A stretch of DNA of 64,000 bases from Mytilus trossulus (GCF_036588685.1 NC_086383.1:33732412-33796411), one strand, 5' to 3'. Shown: positions 1 to 11,864, counted from the first letter of the stretch. The notes: a model not told the origin generated them from the sequence alone. Program-made: numbers and translations.

Positions 1-685
1 AAACTCCCAAAATCAATACCAACTTTCCTTTTATGGTCATTAACCATGTGTTTAAATTTCATAGATTTCTATTTACTTATACTAACGTTATGGTGCGAAA
101 ACCAAGAAAAATGCTTATTTGGGTCCCTTTTTGGCCCCTAATTCCTAAACTAACTCCTAAAATCAATACCAATCTTCCTTTTGTGGTCATAAACATCATG
201 TTTAAATTTCATTGATTTCTATTTACTTAAACTAAAGTTATTGTGCAAAAACCCAGAATAATGCTTATTTGGGCCCTTTTTTGGCCCCTAATTCCTAAAC
301 TGTTAAATCCAAAACTCCCAAAATCAATCCCAACCTTTCTTTTGTGGTCATCAACCTTGTGTCAAAATTTCATAGATTTCTATTAACTTAAACTAAAGTT
401 ATAGTGCGAAAACTAAGAAAATGCTTATTTGGGCCCTTTTTGGCCCCTAATTCCAAAAATGTTGGGACCAAAACTCCCAAAATCAATACCAACCTTCCTT
501 TTATGGTCATAAACCTTGTGTTAAAATTTCATAGATTTCTATTCACTTTTACTAAAGTTAGAGTGCGAAAAACTAAAAGTAATCGGACGACGACGACGAC
601 GACAACGATGACAACGACGACGACGACGACGCCAACGTGATAGCAATATACGACGAATTTTTTTTCAAAATTTGCGGTCGTATAA
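1..685 (+). repeat. Element A, copy 1 (right part, cut by window start)
   Basis: About four direct units of 150-161 bp, each with AATCAATACC/AATCAATCCC (at 11, 161, 322 and 481), GGGCCCTTTTTGGCCCC and a GTGCGAAAAC-like block. A GAC-rich microsatellite follows, then the right terminus TGCGGTCGTATAA (673-685). That terminus is the reverse complement of TTATACGACCGCA at the left of the next copy. The left end lies outside the window. I see no transposase, so I infer a non-autonomous element. Confidence 0.8.
584..633. repeat. (GAC)n microsatellite in element A copy 1
   Basis: Imperfect CGA/GAC trinucleotide tract just inside the right end of the element. The same tract occurs in the same place in the other two copies (about 1860-1897 and 7315-7370), so it is an inherited part of the element. 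Confidence 0.85.
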
Positions 686-708
686 TAAGAAAAACAAACC
701 AAAACACA

Positions 709-1948
709 ACCAGATGCTCCGCAGGGCGTAGCTTTATACGACCGCAGAGGTTGAACCCTGAACGGTTGGGGCAAGTATGGACATAACATTCAAGCTGGAT
801 TCAGCTCTAAATTTGGATTGTGATTAAATAGTTGACACAGCATAGGTTTCTGACACAGAATGAATGTGTTCTAATGAAATTAAAATTTTTGTTTTCTCTT
901 AGAGCAATTCACTATGCTGTTGAATATTATTCCTCTCAAAAAAATGTTTGAAGAAATTTTCTTTTTATTTATGAAATTTCAAATGAGAAAATTGAACCCA
1001 ATTTTTTTAATCACATCCCCCTTTCCCTTATTCCAAAAGTTATCTCAATTAAAATTTCTAATGGAGTTTGCAACAATTACTACTCATTTAAATACATCAT
1101 AAAATATTAAGATGTAAAAAAACTGCTTGTTATCACTGAATGGTAAAGATTATTTTAATTTATCAGTTGTTAGTAAAAAGTGAATATACATTGTATATTG
1201 TATATATAACAAAGATTTAAGTTGATTCTGGACAAAGAAAGATAACTCCAAATAAAAAAAAATCTTACAATTAGATATTTCTTGCTTACTATTCTGGACA
1301 AAGAAAGATAACTCTAATTAAAAACAAAATTGCTATTTCACAATATTTTGCAATAAGATATTTCTTGCCATTGCGCAATACTGTGCAATTGAAAAGACTT
1401 GCCATTGCACAAAACTTAATATAATAATTTTAGATCCTGATTTGGACCAACTTGAAAACTGGGCCCATAATCAAAAATCTAAGTACATGTTTGGATTCAG
1501 CATATCAAAGAACCATAAGATTTCAATTTTTGTTAAAATCAAACTAAGTTTAATTTTGGACCCTAATTCCTACACTGTTGAAACCAAAACTCCCAAAATC
1601 AATCCCAACCTTTCTTTTGTGGTCATAAACCTTGTGTCAAAATTTCATAGATTTCTATTAACTTAAACTAAAGTTATAGTGCGAAAACCAAGAAAATGCT
1701 TATTTGGGCCCTTTTTGGCCCCTAATTCCTAAAATGTTGGGACCAAAACTCCCAAAATCAATACCAACCTTCCTTTTGTGGTCATAAACCTTGTTATAAA
1801 ATTTTATAGATTTATATTCACTTTTACTAAAGTTAGAGTGCGAAAACTAAAAGTATTTGGACGACGCCGACGACGACGACGCAGACGTCGACGCCAACGT
1901 GATAGCAATATACGACGAAAATTTTTTTCAAAATTTGCGGTCGTATAA
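709..1948 (+). mobile_element. Element A, copy 2 (complete, short form)
   Basis: Homology with copy 3 begins at ACCAGATGCTCC (709). The inward repeat TTATACGACCGCA is at 734-746 and its reverse complement TGCGGTCGTATAA at 1936-1948. The interior holds one unit of a roughly 125-bp 'TTTGGACCAACTTGAAAAC' repeat, two units of the 155-bp repeat seen in copy 1, and a GAC microsatellite. There is no coding capacity. The left end has about 25 bp outside the inverted repeat, so the ends are asymmetric. No target-site duplication is convincing. Confidence 0.75.
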
Positions 1949-2487
1949 AAACTTAACTATTTATAACCACTGAACCATAAAAATGAGGTCAAGGTCAGAT
2001 GACACCTGCCAGTTGGGCATGTACACCTTACAATGCTTACATACACCAAATATACTAGACCTACTGCTTATAGTATCTGAGATATGGACTTGACCACCAA
2101 AACTTAACCTTGTTCATTGATCCATGAAATGAGGTCGAGGTCAAGTGAAAACTGTCTGACGGGTATGAGGACCTTGCAAGGTACGCACATATCAAATATA
2201 GTTATCATATTTCTTATAATAAGAGAGAATTTAACATTACAAAAAATCTTAACATTTTTTTCAAGTAGTCACTGAACCATGACAATGGGGTCAAGGACAT
2301 TGGACATGTGACTGACAGAAACTTCGTAACATGAGGCATCCACATACAAAGTATGAAGTATCCAGGTCTTCTACCTTCTAAAATATAAAGCTTTTAAGAA
2401 GTGAGCTAACACCGCCGCCTCAGCCGCCGCCGGATCACTATCCCTATGTCGAGCTGTCTGCGACAAAAGTCTCAGACTCAACAAAAA
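1949..2487 (+). repeat. Dispersed bivalve repeat B (GAGGTCAAGGTCA modules)
   Basis: Contains three loosely repeated modules 'CTGAACCATGA.AATG.GGTCAAGG', then a CCGCCGCC cluster and the tail CCCTATGTCGAGCTGTCTG. I recognise this as a common bivalve repeat. It abuts the right end of element A. It is non-coding. Confidence 0.75.
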
Positions 2488-3060
2488 CTTAGAATCAAGA
2501 ATTCCATATATACATGATGTCACAATTACCATTTATACAAATCATAATCCTTACCTACTTCTTGAAATTTAAAACTCTTATGCAAGGGTGTGAATGTTTT
2601 AATTTCTAATTTTTATTGTGACACTTTTTTTCTTTCTTTTTTGGGGCAAATGTTTTGCTTTTTTTTATTTATCAGATAAATTTGCCCTTAAAATATTCTG
2701 CAATTTTTGTCCAGTAAATCTGTTTTTTTTTTCTTTCTTTACCTTTAAATACCTAAGCATTCTGGGATCTGGATCACTTGCTGTAATGTTTTGTGCCTTG
2801 ATAACACCTACAAAGATAGAGCAAAGATGATTTGGTCAATACAATTTGAAACATTACAAAAGCATTAAAAATACAAATTAATAATTGTCCATGTGATGTC
2901 TGAGGTCTGAATTTGATGAAATTTTTAATGAAAAATCATAAATGTGTACAGCATGTACAGTTCTTTATGATTTGAAATAATTTTCTGACATGTCATAACT
3001 GAGAAATCATCATTAGTACTGGTATACAAAAATTGAAATAAATGTGGTACATTTACCGGG
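2488..3060. other. AT-rich stretch, no feature recognised
   Basis: Poly-T rich sequence. The short open frame at 2618-2830 is driven by T-rich codons (Phe/Leu) and is not credible as a gene. Confidence 0.6.
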
Positions 3061-3267
3061 TACTGTAAATTCAGAAATTATTGCAATGTTTTTATTATTG
3101 CGAAAAATGCGACAGGGTTATAATATAAATCGCAATAATTTAAACTGGCATTTAGAAATTTTTTATATGAATTAAACAGGATTTTTCTCTATATCGCAAA
3201 AATTTAAATCTCATTTTAGTCAAAATCCCAATAGCAAATGCACGCAATAATTTCTGAATTTACAGTA
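3061..3267. mobile_element. MITE with TACTGTAAATTCAGAAATTA inverted ends
   Basis: The 24-bp terminus at 3061-3084 (TACTGTAAATTCAGAAATTA..) is exactly mirrored at 3244-3267. The interior repeats ATTATTGCGA/TCGCAATAATT. TA at the outer ends suggests TA-targeting (Tc1/mariner-like) mobilisation, which is an inference. A lone diverged end is present near 42912. Confidence 0.75.
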
Positions 3268-3528
3268 CTTATAACACTACAGGGAGATAACTCTTTAAAT
3301 CAGCTTAATATTTTAATCACATTTTATTGTTATTTAAAGAAAATATTAAACTTCTAAATGATCAGAATTAGAGTTTGTCACACTGATATATATATATCCA
3401 ACGAATTTTTTTTGAGAAAGTGATTTTTTATATTTTTGTCAAGGGGTCAAAGTAAATATTTTGTCAAAATATTATGCAAATTAAAGTAGCCAAATTAATT
3501 TTAGTCAAGGTGTTTAGTACCACCTTAA
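3268..3528 (+). mobile_element. TTAA MITE, copy 1 (left end missing)
   Basis: Aligns with the complete copy at 39624-39897: shared ACACTACAGGGAGATAACTC near the left and GTACCACC followed by TTAA (3525-3528) at the right. The first 10-15 bp are missing where the preceding MITE abuts. Confidence 0.75.
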
Positions 3529-4235
3529 GTCTCATATTTTTACACTATAATCAGTATGATTCTTGTATTTAAATTCATAATATCGGTATTTGTCTTTAAA
3601 CAATTACCAAGTATTTTCCTAAATATAATTATCATAAATATTACAATTAACACGATTAACAACATTTTTCTGTATAAAAACGAGAGAAAAATATCAACAT
3701 GATCAATTTCAGACAAGAATCATCTCTTAAGGACCTGTAGATATGTATTTAAACAGTGTTCCTAATAGATATAGAAAGGTTATTTCCAATAGTGGAACAC
3801 TTATGACCTTAGACTTTGGACTTTACATGTATACATGTCTTAAAATTAGAGGACAAAATACGCTTCAGAAAACAATACAAATTCACTAGTAAAATTCCAA
3901 GTCATCCTGGTATTTAATATATTTGACATTATATCAATACTATTCCCATATTCATTAAATAATTTATGAAACTGTGCTGGTAGAAAGTAATTCTAAATTA
4001 CAATAAATTACTTTCTTAAAATGCATTTCTTTTACAAAGGGAGATAAATCATATTTATTAAACAAGTAAGAAACAAGTTATATTTTCATACCTCAGTTTG
4101 TTTTTTCTATACAAAAAATAATGAAATTGTTGTGATAATTTCATTCCACAGACTATAACCCTGGTTAATAGTGTCATAATCATCTTTCCCGTACTTTTTC
4201 ATGCTTACTCTTCATTGGACAAAATGATGTCATTG
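3529..4235. other. No feature recognised
   Basis: AT-rich sequence without credible ORF, splice pair or repeat structure that I can see. Confidence 0.5.
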
Positions 4236-4358
4236 ACTATTCTCACCGGCACTTGTTTCTGTCAATATGGGGTTTTATATCCATACCTGTACGAAAAATT
4301 ACTTGACAGGTATGGATAGTAAACCCCATATTGACAGAAACAATTGCCAGTGACTATC
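4236..4358. repeat. Palindrome with about 53-bp arms
   Basis: The left arm 4236-4290 (..GTCAATATGGGGTTT..CCATACCTGT) pairs with the right arm 4306-4358. The loop is about 15 bp. A few mismatches only. Confidence 0.85.
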
Positions 4359-4793
4359 ATGACTATTCTGCTTGAATTTGTGTGCTTGGCAACGTCAAGC
4401 TCTAATATGTAAATGGCATAATCTGTTTGTGTCGATTGTAATTTCACTTAATATAATTATATATAAGAAGCAATTATAAAAGATCTAAAATATAGCACCT
4501 TATTCATAATAGATCATAATATGGGCTTGATCTTCGTAATCTAAAAGTGCATTTGCGTTTGGTGTACTTTAGCTTAAATTTATCATATGCACAAGTATTT
4601 CTAGCATTGTCTAGTCTTGATAGCAATTAATGAAATATTTACAAATACAACACGAGCTAAAAAAAAACGTATTTTTCATTTCTTTCACATGTTTCAGATG
4701 TTATATCTACACTTTTAGAAAATTAGTTAATTTGGTAAATATAAACACTGGATGACTGTGTTGTTCAGTTTTAATAAAACACCTAATGACTGG
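4359..4793. other. No feature recognised
   Basis: AT-rich spacer between two palindromes. Confidence 0.5.
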
Positions 4794-4908
4794 TTGTGTA
4801 GGTAATAGCAAGTTTTTTTGTACCTTCGCATACCAACTATTGCTCTCAGCTTTGTTTCAAGCAATAGTTGGTACCTCAGGGACAACAAACTTGTTATTAC
4901 CCGCACAC
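4794..4908. repeat. Inverted repeat, GGTAATAGCAAGTTT type
   Basis: The left arm 4794-4843 (GGTAATAGCAAGTTTTTTTG..ACCAACTATTGCT) pairs with 4860-4908 (AGCAATAGTTGGT..CAACTTGTTATTACCC). The loop is about 16 bp. Probably a foldback-type element. Confidence 0.8.
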
Positions 4909-5035
4909 TCAGGCCATAGGTGTATACTGTCTCTTTGTTTCATCCACTCAATACAGCTTACTTAAGAATTGTATCCCAAGGGTTGTCTGTCAGTTTTCTT
5001 CAATGTATCCGAGAGAAATTAATTTTAAATAAACC

Positions 5036-5319
5036 TTAAGGTCACATACCCAACACTTTCACTAAAATTAATTTGACCCGTTTAAATTTCATAAAATTTT
5101 GTCAAAGTAAATCCTTTAACATGTTTAACAAAAATATAAAAAAATAAAAAAATTTGAACCAACTGTTTTGTCAGAAAAATTACACTGGTTATATAGCAGT
5201 TTGACAAACACCAATTTTGATCATTGAGAAGCTTAATATTCCTTTTACAACACAACATAATTAAAACATTTAGCTGACTTTACAGAGTTATCTCCCTGTA
5301 GTGTTAGGTACCACCTTAA
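5036..5319 (-). mobile_element. TTAA MITE, copy 2 (complete)
   Basis: TTAA occurs at both borders (5036-5039 and 5316-5319). The right terminus is GGTACCACC and the left is the diverged GGTCACATACCC. The interior is the reverse complement of the copy at 39624-39897. TTAA duplication suggests a piggyBac- or Kolobok-type mobiliser (inference). Confidence 0.85.
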
Positions 5320-5437
5320 ATCAAAAAATGTCAACATGTGAGACATATATGCTATACTCCCTCTTAAGGATTTTCTGTCCAGATTTACTTTGTGCTTTTA
5401 ACAGAAACATGAGTACACAAGCTGAAGTTGTAAATAT

Positions 5438-7422
5438 AAACCAGATGCTCCGCAGGGCGTAGCTTTATACGACGGCAGAGGTTGAACCCTGAACGGTTGG
5501 GGCAAGTATGGACACAACATTCAAGCTGGATTCAGCTCTAAATTTGGATTGTGATTAAATAGTTGACACAGCATAGGTTTCTGACACAGAATGAATGTGT
5601 TCTAATGAACTTAAAATTTTTGTTTTCTCTTAGAGCAATTCACTATGCTGTTGAATATTAATCCTCTCAAAAAAATGTTTGAAGAAATTTTCTTTTTATT
5701 TATGAAATTTCAAATGAGAAAAATTGAAGCCAATTTTTTAATCACATCCCCCTTTCCCTTATTCCAAAACTAATCTCAATTAAAATATTCTAATGGAGTT
5801 TGCAACAATAACTACTCATTTAAATACATCATAAAATATTAAGATGTAAAAAAACTGCTTGTTATCACTGGATGGTAAAGATCATTTAAATTTATCAGTT
5901 GGTAGTAAAAAGTGAATATACATTGTATATTGTATATAACAAAGATTTAAGTTGATTCTGGACAAAGAAAGATAACTCCAATTAAAAAAAATTCTTGCAA
6001 TAAGATATTTCTTGCTTACTATTCTGGACAAAGAAAGATAACTCTAATTAAAAAAAAAATTGCTATTTCACAATATTGTGAAATTAGATATTTCTTGCCA
6101 TTGCACAATACTGTGCAATTGAAAAGACTTGCTATTGCACAATACTTAATATAATAATTTTAGATCCTGATTTGGACCAACTTGAAAACTGGGCCCATAA
6201 TCAAAAATCTAAGTACATGTTTAGATTCAGCATATCAAAGAGGCCCAAGAATTTAATTTTTGTTAAAATCAAACTTAGTTTAATTATGGACCCTTTGGAC
6301 CTTAATGTAGGCCAATTTGAAAACAGGACCAAAAATGAAGAATCTACATACACAGTTAGATTTGGCATATCAACGAACCCCATTTATTCAATTTTTGATG
6401 AATCAAATAAAGTTTAATTTTGGACCCAGATTTGGACCAACTTGAAAACTGGGCCAATAATCAAGAATCTAAGTACATTTTTAGATTCAACATATGAAAG
6501 AACCCAACCGATTCATTTTTTGTCAAAATCAAACTAAGTTTAATTTTGGACCCTTTGGACCTTAATGTAGACCAATTTGAAAACATGACTAAAAGTTAAG
6601 AATCTACATACACAGTAAGATTCGGCATATCAAAAAACCCCAATTATTCAATTTTGATGAAATCAAACAAAGTTTAATTTTGGACCCTTTGGGCCCCTTT
6701 TTCCTAAACTGTTGGGACCAAAACTCCCTAAATCAATACCAACCTTCCTTTTATGGTCATAAACCTTGTGTTTAAATTTCATAGATTTCTATTTACTTAT
6801 ACTAATGATATGGTGCGAAAACCAAGAAAAATGCTTATTTGGGTCCCTTTTTGGCCCCTAATTCCTAAACTGTTGGGACCTAAACTCCCAAAATCAATAC
6901 TAACCTTCCTTTTGTGGTCATAAACATTGTGTTTAAATTTCATTGATTTCTATTTACTTAAACCAAAGTTATTGTGCGAAAACCAAGAATAATGCTTATT
7001 TGGGCCCTTTTTTGGCCCCTAATTCCTAAACTGTTGAAACCAACTCCCAAAATCAATCCCAACCTTTCTTTTGTGGTCATAAACCTTGTGTCAAAATTTC
7101 ATAGATTTCTATTAACTTAAACTAAAGTTATAGTGCGAAAACCAAGAAAATGCTTATTTGGGCCCTTTTTGGCCCCTAATTCCTAAAATGTTGGGACCAA
7201 AACTCCCAAAATCAATACCAACCTTCCTTTTATGGTCATATACCTTGTGTTAAAATTTCATAGATTTCTATTCACTTTTACTAAAGTTAGAGTGCGAAAA
7301 CTAAAAGTATTCGGACGCCGACAACGACGACGACAACGACAACGACGACGATGACGCAGACGACAACGCCAACGTGATAGCAATATACGACGAAATTTTT
7401 TTCAAAATTTGCGGTCGTATAA
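5438..7422 (+). mobile_element. Element A, copy 3 (complete, long form)
   Basis: Starts at ACCAGATGCTCC. The left inverted repeat is TTATACGACGGCA (5465-5477, one mismatch) and the right is TGCGGTCGTATAA (7410-7422). It differs from copy 2 in internal tandem copy number. There are four roughly 125-bp units in alternating A/B types (about 6165-6690; GATTTGGACCAACTTG and CTTTGGACCTTAATGTAG starts). About four 155-bp units (6700-7310) and the GAC microsatellite follow. The first 700 bp are nearly identical to copy 2. Confidence 0.8.
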
Positions 7423-7810
7423 AAAGTAAAGGTTTTACCTCAACATTTGTAAAAGTATCCCACATTTAACATGTTTAGGTAGCTAGATAAAAACCTGTCA
7501 GTCATACATAGAAACCTTACAATTATTCCATGTACCAAATATAGTTGACCTATTGCTCTTTGTATAATAGAAAAACGAAAAAGCCCAACGCTTCACATTG
7601 AACAATTAACCAGAAAATGTGGCCAACGCTTCACATTGAACAATTAACCAGAAAATGTGGCCATGGTCAGATGAAAACTTTTTGACTGTCTGAAATTTAA
7701 TTTGTGCCTCTTACACCATTAATATTTGGAGTGCATGTGATACTTGTAAAAAGTCTATATATGCATAAATCATGTATGAAGCTTTATAGAAGAAACCCTG
7801 TTCTCCTCCC
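7423..7810 (+). repeat. Degenerate relative of repeat B
   Basis: Matches repeat B in phrases such as CCAAATATAGTTGACCTATTG and ATGGTCAGATGAAAAC, but is diverged and rearranged. It starts right after element A, as repeat B does at 1949. Confidence 0.5.
7587..7662. repeat. Exact 38-bp tandem duplication
   Basis: Two identical 38-bp units (AACGCTTCACATTGAACAAT...) at 7587-7624 and 7625-7662 inside diverged sequence, so the duplication is recent. Confidence 0.9.
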
Positions 7811-7963
7811 CCTCCCCACTCATCCTAATCTGCCCCTGGGAATCACTTAAGGAAAATACCAAAGTGAACCTTGAAAGTTGAAATTAAATATATATAAAAA
7901 AAAGATGTGATATGATTGCCAATTTTTAACTCCAGTTTTTTTTTAAATCTTTAACACTTATTA

Positions 7964-7983
7964 CATATATATATATATATATA
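7964..7983. repeat. (TA)n microsatellite
   Basis: About ten TA dinucleotides. Confidence 0.9.
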
Positions 7984-7989
7984 AATGTA

Positions 7990-8225
7990 AGTACGTCTGA
8001 GCCAGTGAAAACTCTACAACAGATTTATCCATCGGATCACCAGCAGTGATGGTGATACATGGCTGTGTACATTATGTATATACAACTCGTCTAAACATCA
8101 ACCAACAATGTTTAGACCTGTAAATTTGCTTTTAGCAAAAGCAAAAGCAAAAGCAAATTTACAGATCTAACATTATTGGGTTGATGTTTAGACGAGTTGT
8201 AAATGTATATCATGTATATAGTACT
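7990..8225. mobile_element. Element C, copy 1 (palindromic)
   Basis: Arms 8081-8133 (TACAACTCGTCTAAACATCA..) and 8149-8203 pair around an (AGCAAA)n centre. The outer part GATACATGGCTGTGTACATT reappears in reverse at 17262-17440. No coding capacity. Confidence 0.75.
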
Positions 8226-8617
8226 ATCCATAAGGTGATGCAACTATTTGTAAAGTAGTACATGTAATTATTTTTCTTTTCTATACAAATACCAGATGTT
8301 ACACGTTATATAGTCATTTTTCTACTGTAGATGTTTTATCACAATTTTTCATTCATAATTCACTTTTAAGTATAACTATCAAATGATCAAATGGACTACT
8401 GATAAGAAATTAAGGCAAATAGGCCTTTGTTTTTGCTCACACAAGTTGTTTGAAATATTGAATAGGGAAATAAAATGATCTTTACATCACATTGTAAGTA
8501 AAGAATTGTTCAATTTTAATGTGTGGTTTTGAACTTTTGAACATGTTGAACAATACTGATTTAAAATTATGGATCATGCATATGGATCATGCAATGTTTT
8601 TGGTAATTTCTTAGGTG
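8226..8617. other. No feature recognised
   Basis: AT-rich intronic-looking spacer. Confidence 0.5.
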
Positions 8618-8725
8618 TTTTTAAAGGGGGGGTCCAACTATATGCTCCCATTCAAAAGCATTGATCGTCCAAAAAAAGTGGGTTCCAACCCCTGGACCTC
8701 CCCCCTGGATCTGCCACTGCAGGGA
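8618..8725. repeat. Fragment of G/C-tract 'ctggatctgccactg' repeat
   Basis: GGGGGGGTCCAACTATATGC then CCCCCCTGGATCTGCCACTG. Related fragments are at 10918-11330, 49738-49930 and 58975-59240. Confidence 0.6.
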
Positions 8726-9229
8726 CACAACTTAAAGGATCAATTAGTCTAATCCTATTCTAGTATTATTTGGAAGGTTGAGGAGATGGAAATCAAACCA
8801 TTTATTAAATTTGGCTTAACATTATTTCACATTCACATTATCAACATAGTAAAATGTATTTGTCTTCATAAATGATATCAGCCCCACATCAAAGTCAGAT
8901 CAATAAACTTTTTATACAGTAAACAAATGTATTTGCCCTTTTTTGTATTGCATCATTTTTCTAACCGATTTATCACTAAGTTTATAATCAGGTGAACTAA
9001 GCTTCCTATTAAGATGTTTGTTCTGCACATGCTACAGGTTAAATAATTCGATTTTTTTAAAGTAAAAATATTGAGATATTGCATCATATTATACTTCATA
9101 AATATTTCAACCTTTTCAATCATTCATTTTGAACAATTTTTCAATTGTATAATGATATCAAATGTATTATATATTTCATCCATTAATCTATAAGATATTA
9201 ATGATTAGTTCTGTGATTAATTTAAAACC
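8726..9229. other. No feature recognised
   Basis: AT-rich sequence with nothing I can assign. Confidence 0.5.
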
Positions 9230-9350
9230 ATTATCAGACCTTTATTTTTTATCATGTTATGGTCTATACTGTATGGTTATGTTGAAGGCTGTACAGTGCC
9301 CTATAGTTGCTGAAATGCTGATGTACCTTCGCTTGTACTATGATGGATAG
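9230..9350 (+). repeat. Diverged fragment of repeat G
   Basis: Contains GTTGAAGGCTGTACAGTG, as in the fuller copy at 41000-41362. It creates a spurious 62-codon frame. Confidence 0.5.
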
Positions 9351-9894
9351 ATTTCTAGATAGTTGGCATTGACATACTGCATCTTCTTATTTCACAATTG
9401 CATGTGGTGCTCTTTTAGGAAACTAATTATGTTATTTGTATATGCATGATGTGATGCTGTTGAAATGTTTAAGTTATATGTATTATATTTTTTCGAATAA
9501 AAACTCAATAGAGCAAGACGTATAATTCAGTGGTGTATCCAGTAATTTTATAAGTGGAGGCCCATTGACTGCCTAGGAGGGGCTCCCGTAATGCTTAAAT
9601 TATTTCCTATATAAGCAACCAAATTTTTCCAAAAAAAGGGTGACCAGGCATACATGTAATCCACCTCTGAGTATTAAAGTCAATATGACATGTACATGAT
9701 GTATGACATTCTAAAAAGTTTTCTGTATCTACATTGTATCTAATCATGCTTATCTTGGTCGACACTAATTTATACATGTTATAAATGATCTGGCATTTAT
9801 AATTTAAAAAAAAACACTTAATTTTTAGTTTTTAAATAATTAACAAACTTTTTTAAGCCATCCCAAATGCCACGTCATTATCACTTGTCTTGGG

Positions 9895-10350
9895 GAAAAA
9901 ATCCCCAGATTTCTTATTTCAAACTCCTACAAAAGTTAACTAACATGACTAATAACAATTTCTGGTTGAGATGCACTTCTACATATTATCATGATTATGT
10001 CGTCATTAACTACAAAGGTTGAGAAAATTCTGTAGTGTGGAAACTGAAGATTAAAGGGAGTTAATGCACTTACAAGCTGTTGCAATAGTTTATCAAGGTC
10101 AAATTCAAATTAAAAGGGGCATAACTCCTAGAAATGTATTCTCATGATTATAGCTTCCTGTCGATATGCACATATAGTGTCTTTATCAACTACAAAGTTT
10201 AATCAAATTATATTGTGTGATTTCAGAAGAGTTTTAATTAGTACATGTACCGGTAGTAATACTACCAAAATTCTTAAGAGGAATAACTCATAGAAAAAAA
10301 CATTGAACCATAATTTTTATTGATATGCACACCTACCTATTATAACCTTA
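9895..10350 (+). repeat. Tandemly arranged 'GGGGCATAACTCCTAGAAATG' repeat
   Basis: Roughly three degenerate units of about 170 bp, each with ATAACTC..(A)GAAA, GATATGCACAT and ACTACAAAG-like blocks. I recognise it as a dispersed bivalve repeat. Confidence 0.55.
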
Positions 10351-10489
10351 TGATTTACAGTCTCCTTTAATTTTGTTGGGTGCATGTGGTTTCAGAGTTG
10401 CAGTAGTAATTTTTATACTAAGGCGTGCAAACTTTCATAACTCCTATACAAAAAAATTTGGAACCTCGCTTTTTTTTAAATCACTCTTT

Positions 10490-10570
10490 TTGAATGGGGA
10501 CATATGGTTTCTAACACCCCAACCTCCCCCCTTAGGCCTACAAACCCCCCCCCCCCCCAAACCCTTTAAA
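10490..10570. repeat. C-tract low-complexity repeat
   Basis: CAACCTCCCCCCTTAGGCC followed by a run of about 14 C. It produces an artificial Pro-rich frame. Confidence 0.6.
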
Positions 10571-10917
10571 TGGCTAGATTGGCCCCTGCTTCTAATATTG
10601 ACTATTATCTATAGCATCAAAAGTATTAATAATTGCACTTTACTAAAAATTGGGATGCCCAGTTTTCTGCTTATAGACAGAACTCCCAATCTATTGTCTC
10701 TCCCTATCCAATTACAAGATCACCAACAAAAGGGACAGTTGACATTTAAATTTCATGTTTAATCTACTATAGAAATCTGTTCATTGAGCATGTTGAGGCA
10801 TAACTGAGTGGAATTTAACTGATTAACTTTTAATTAATATGAACAATAGATTAATTGTATTTACTTATTCACTTAAACCAAAAACAATAGACATGTGCAT
10901 ATTAAATGAAGTACATA

Positions 10918-11330
10918 AATTCAGTGGTGGATCCAAAAAGGGGGAGGGGTGGGGGGTGGGCTTGAAGTTCCTGGGGTTAAAAACCCCCCTTTTTTGGACG
11001 ATCAATGCACATTTCAAAGGGCACATTTAGTTGAAACCACCACTCTCTCCCCCCCTTTTTTTATCCTAGGTTCGGAACCACCCTTTTTTTTTTTAAATGG
11101 ATCCGCCTTTGCAGTTGGTGCATCCAATGATGCAGGTTACTGCCATAATAAGTAGGAAATGTGCATTTCAAGGAAGGATTCTGTTATTATTAAAAGGGGG
11201 TTCAAAATCTATGATAAAGGGGGTACCATCCATATGTCCCCATTCAAATGCATTGATCGTCAAAAAAGGGGGCTCCAATCAACCATATAATAAGAACCCC
11301 TTTTTACCATTCTTTATCTTTTTGACCCAT
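10918..11330. repeat. Cluster of G/C-tract 'ggatcc' repeat fragments
   Basis: CAGTGGTGGATCC at 10922, ATGGATCCGCCTTTGCAGT near 11096 and CCATTCAAATGCATTGATCG near 11240 show at least two nested or inverted fragments of the family at 8618 and 58975. Overlapping short frames here are artefacts. Confidence 0.6.
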
Positions 11331-11864
11331 TTTTTATTCTTTTTTTTCCCTTATATTTCTGTAAAATATATATATAGGAAAATTATTCTCTATTCTAAAA
11401 ACCCCATCCAGACTCTGAAGTAATCTCAGTATACACATGTACTAATTAACTATTACATACATGTACACATTGCATTTATGTTATAATGCTGTATAAAAGA
11501 ACAATGATATAATAATATCAGCACAAATCCCTGAAAAGTAGATCAATAACCTTTTAGGTGAATCGACATAATTACATGTCTTATCTATTTCCTCTGACAT
11601 ACATACATGTATAATCATTCCCTCTGTTTATAGACATGGAAATATATGTTTAGAAGAAGCAAATTAAAGATTTATTGTTTATACTAGAAATTAATTTGGT
11701 AATTCTACTCAATAATATTGTCACATAAAATATTTTTCCAGAAATTAACCCAGACACAAAGAAACATTGCATCATCAACATCTCAATCAGCTGATTATTA
11801 AAAATAACTGGTTTATTTCCCTTTAAATGCCGGCTCTTGGGTTATAAAATAACACGTTACATAC
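11331..11864 (-). other. Start of reductase intron 1, no other feature
   Basis: AT-rich sequence on the 3' side of the exon-1 splice donor. I found no second reductase exon here or anywhere down to position 1. Confidence 0.5.

Noticed and set aside
735-770. tRNA-like B box (GAGGTTGAACCCTG) near the left end of element A, suggesting a SINE
   Set aside because: No matching A box at proper spacing, no 3' tail typical of SINEs, and inverted termini point to a DNA element.
1442-6417. Shared frame MDQLENWAHNQKSKYMF in two element A copies
   Set aside because: It lies in the 125-bp tandem unit, begins and ends without protein context, and the frame is not kept in neighbouring units.
1-11864. Search for further reductase exons on minus
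   Set aside because: No stretch encoding the later conserved segments of the family (the Ser-Gly-Ser-Gly-Pro-Ala region or the Pro-Gly-Gly region) was found.
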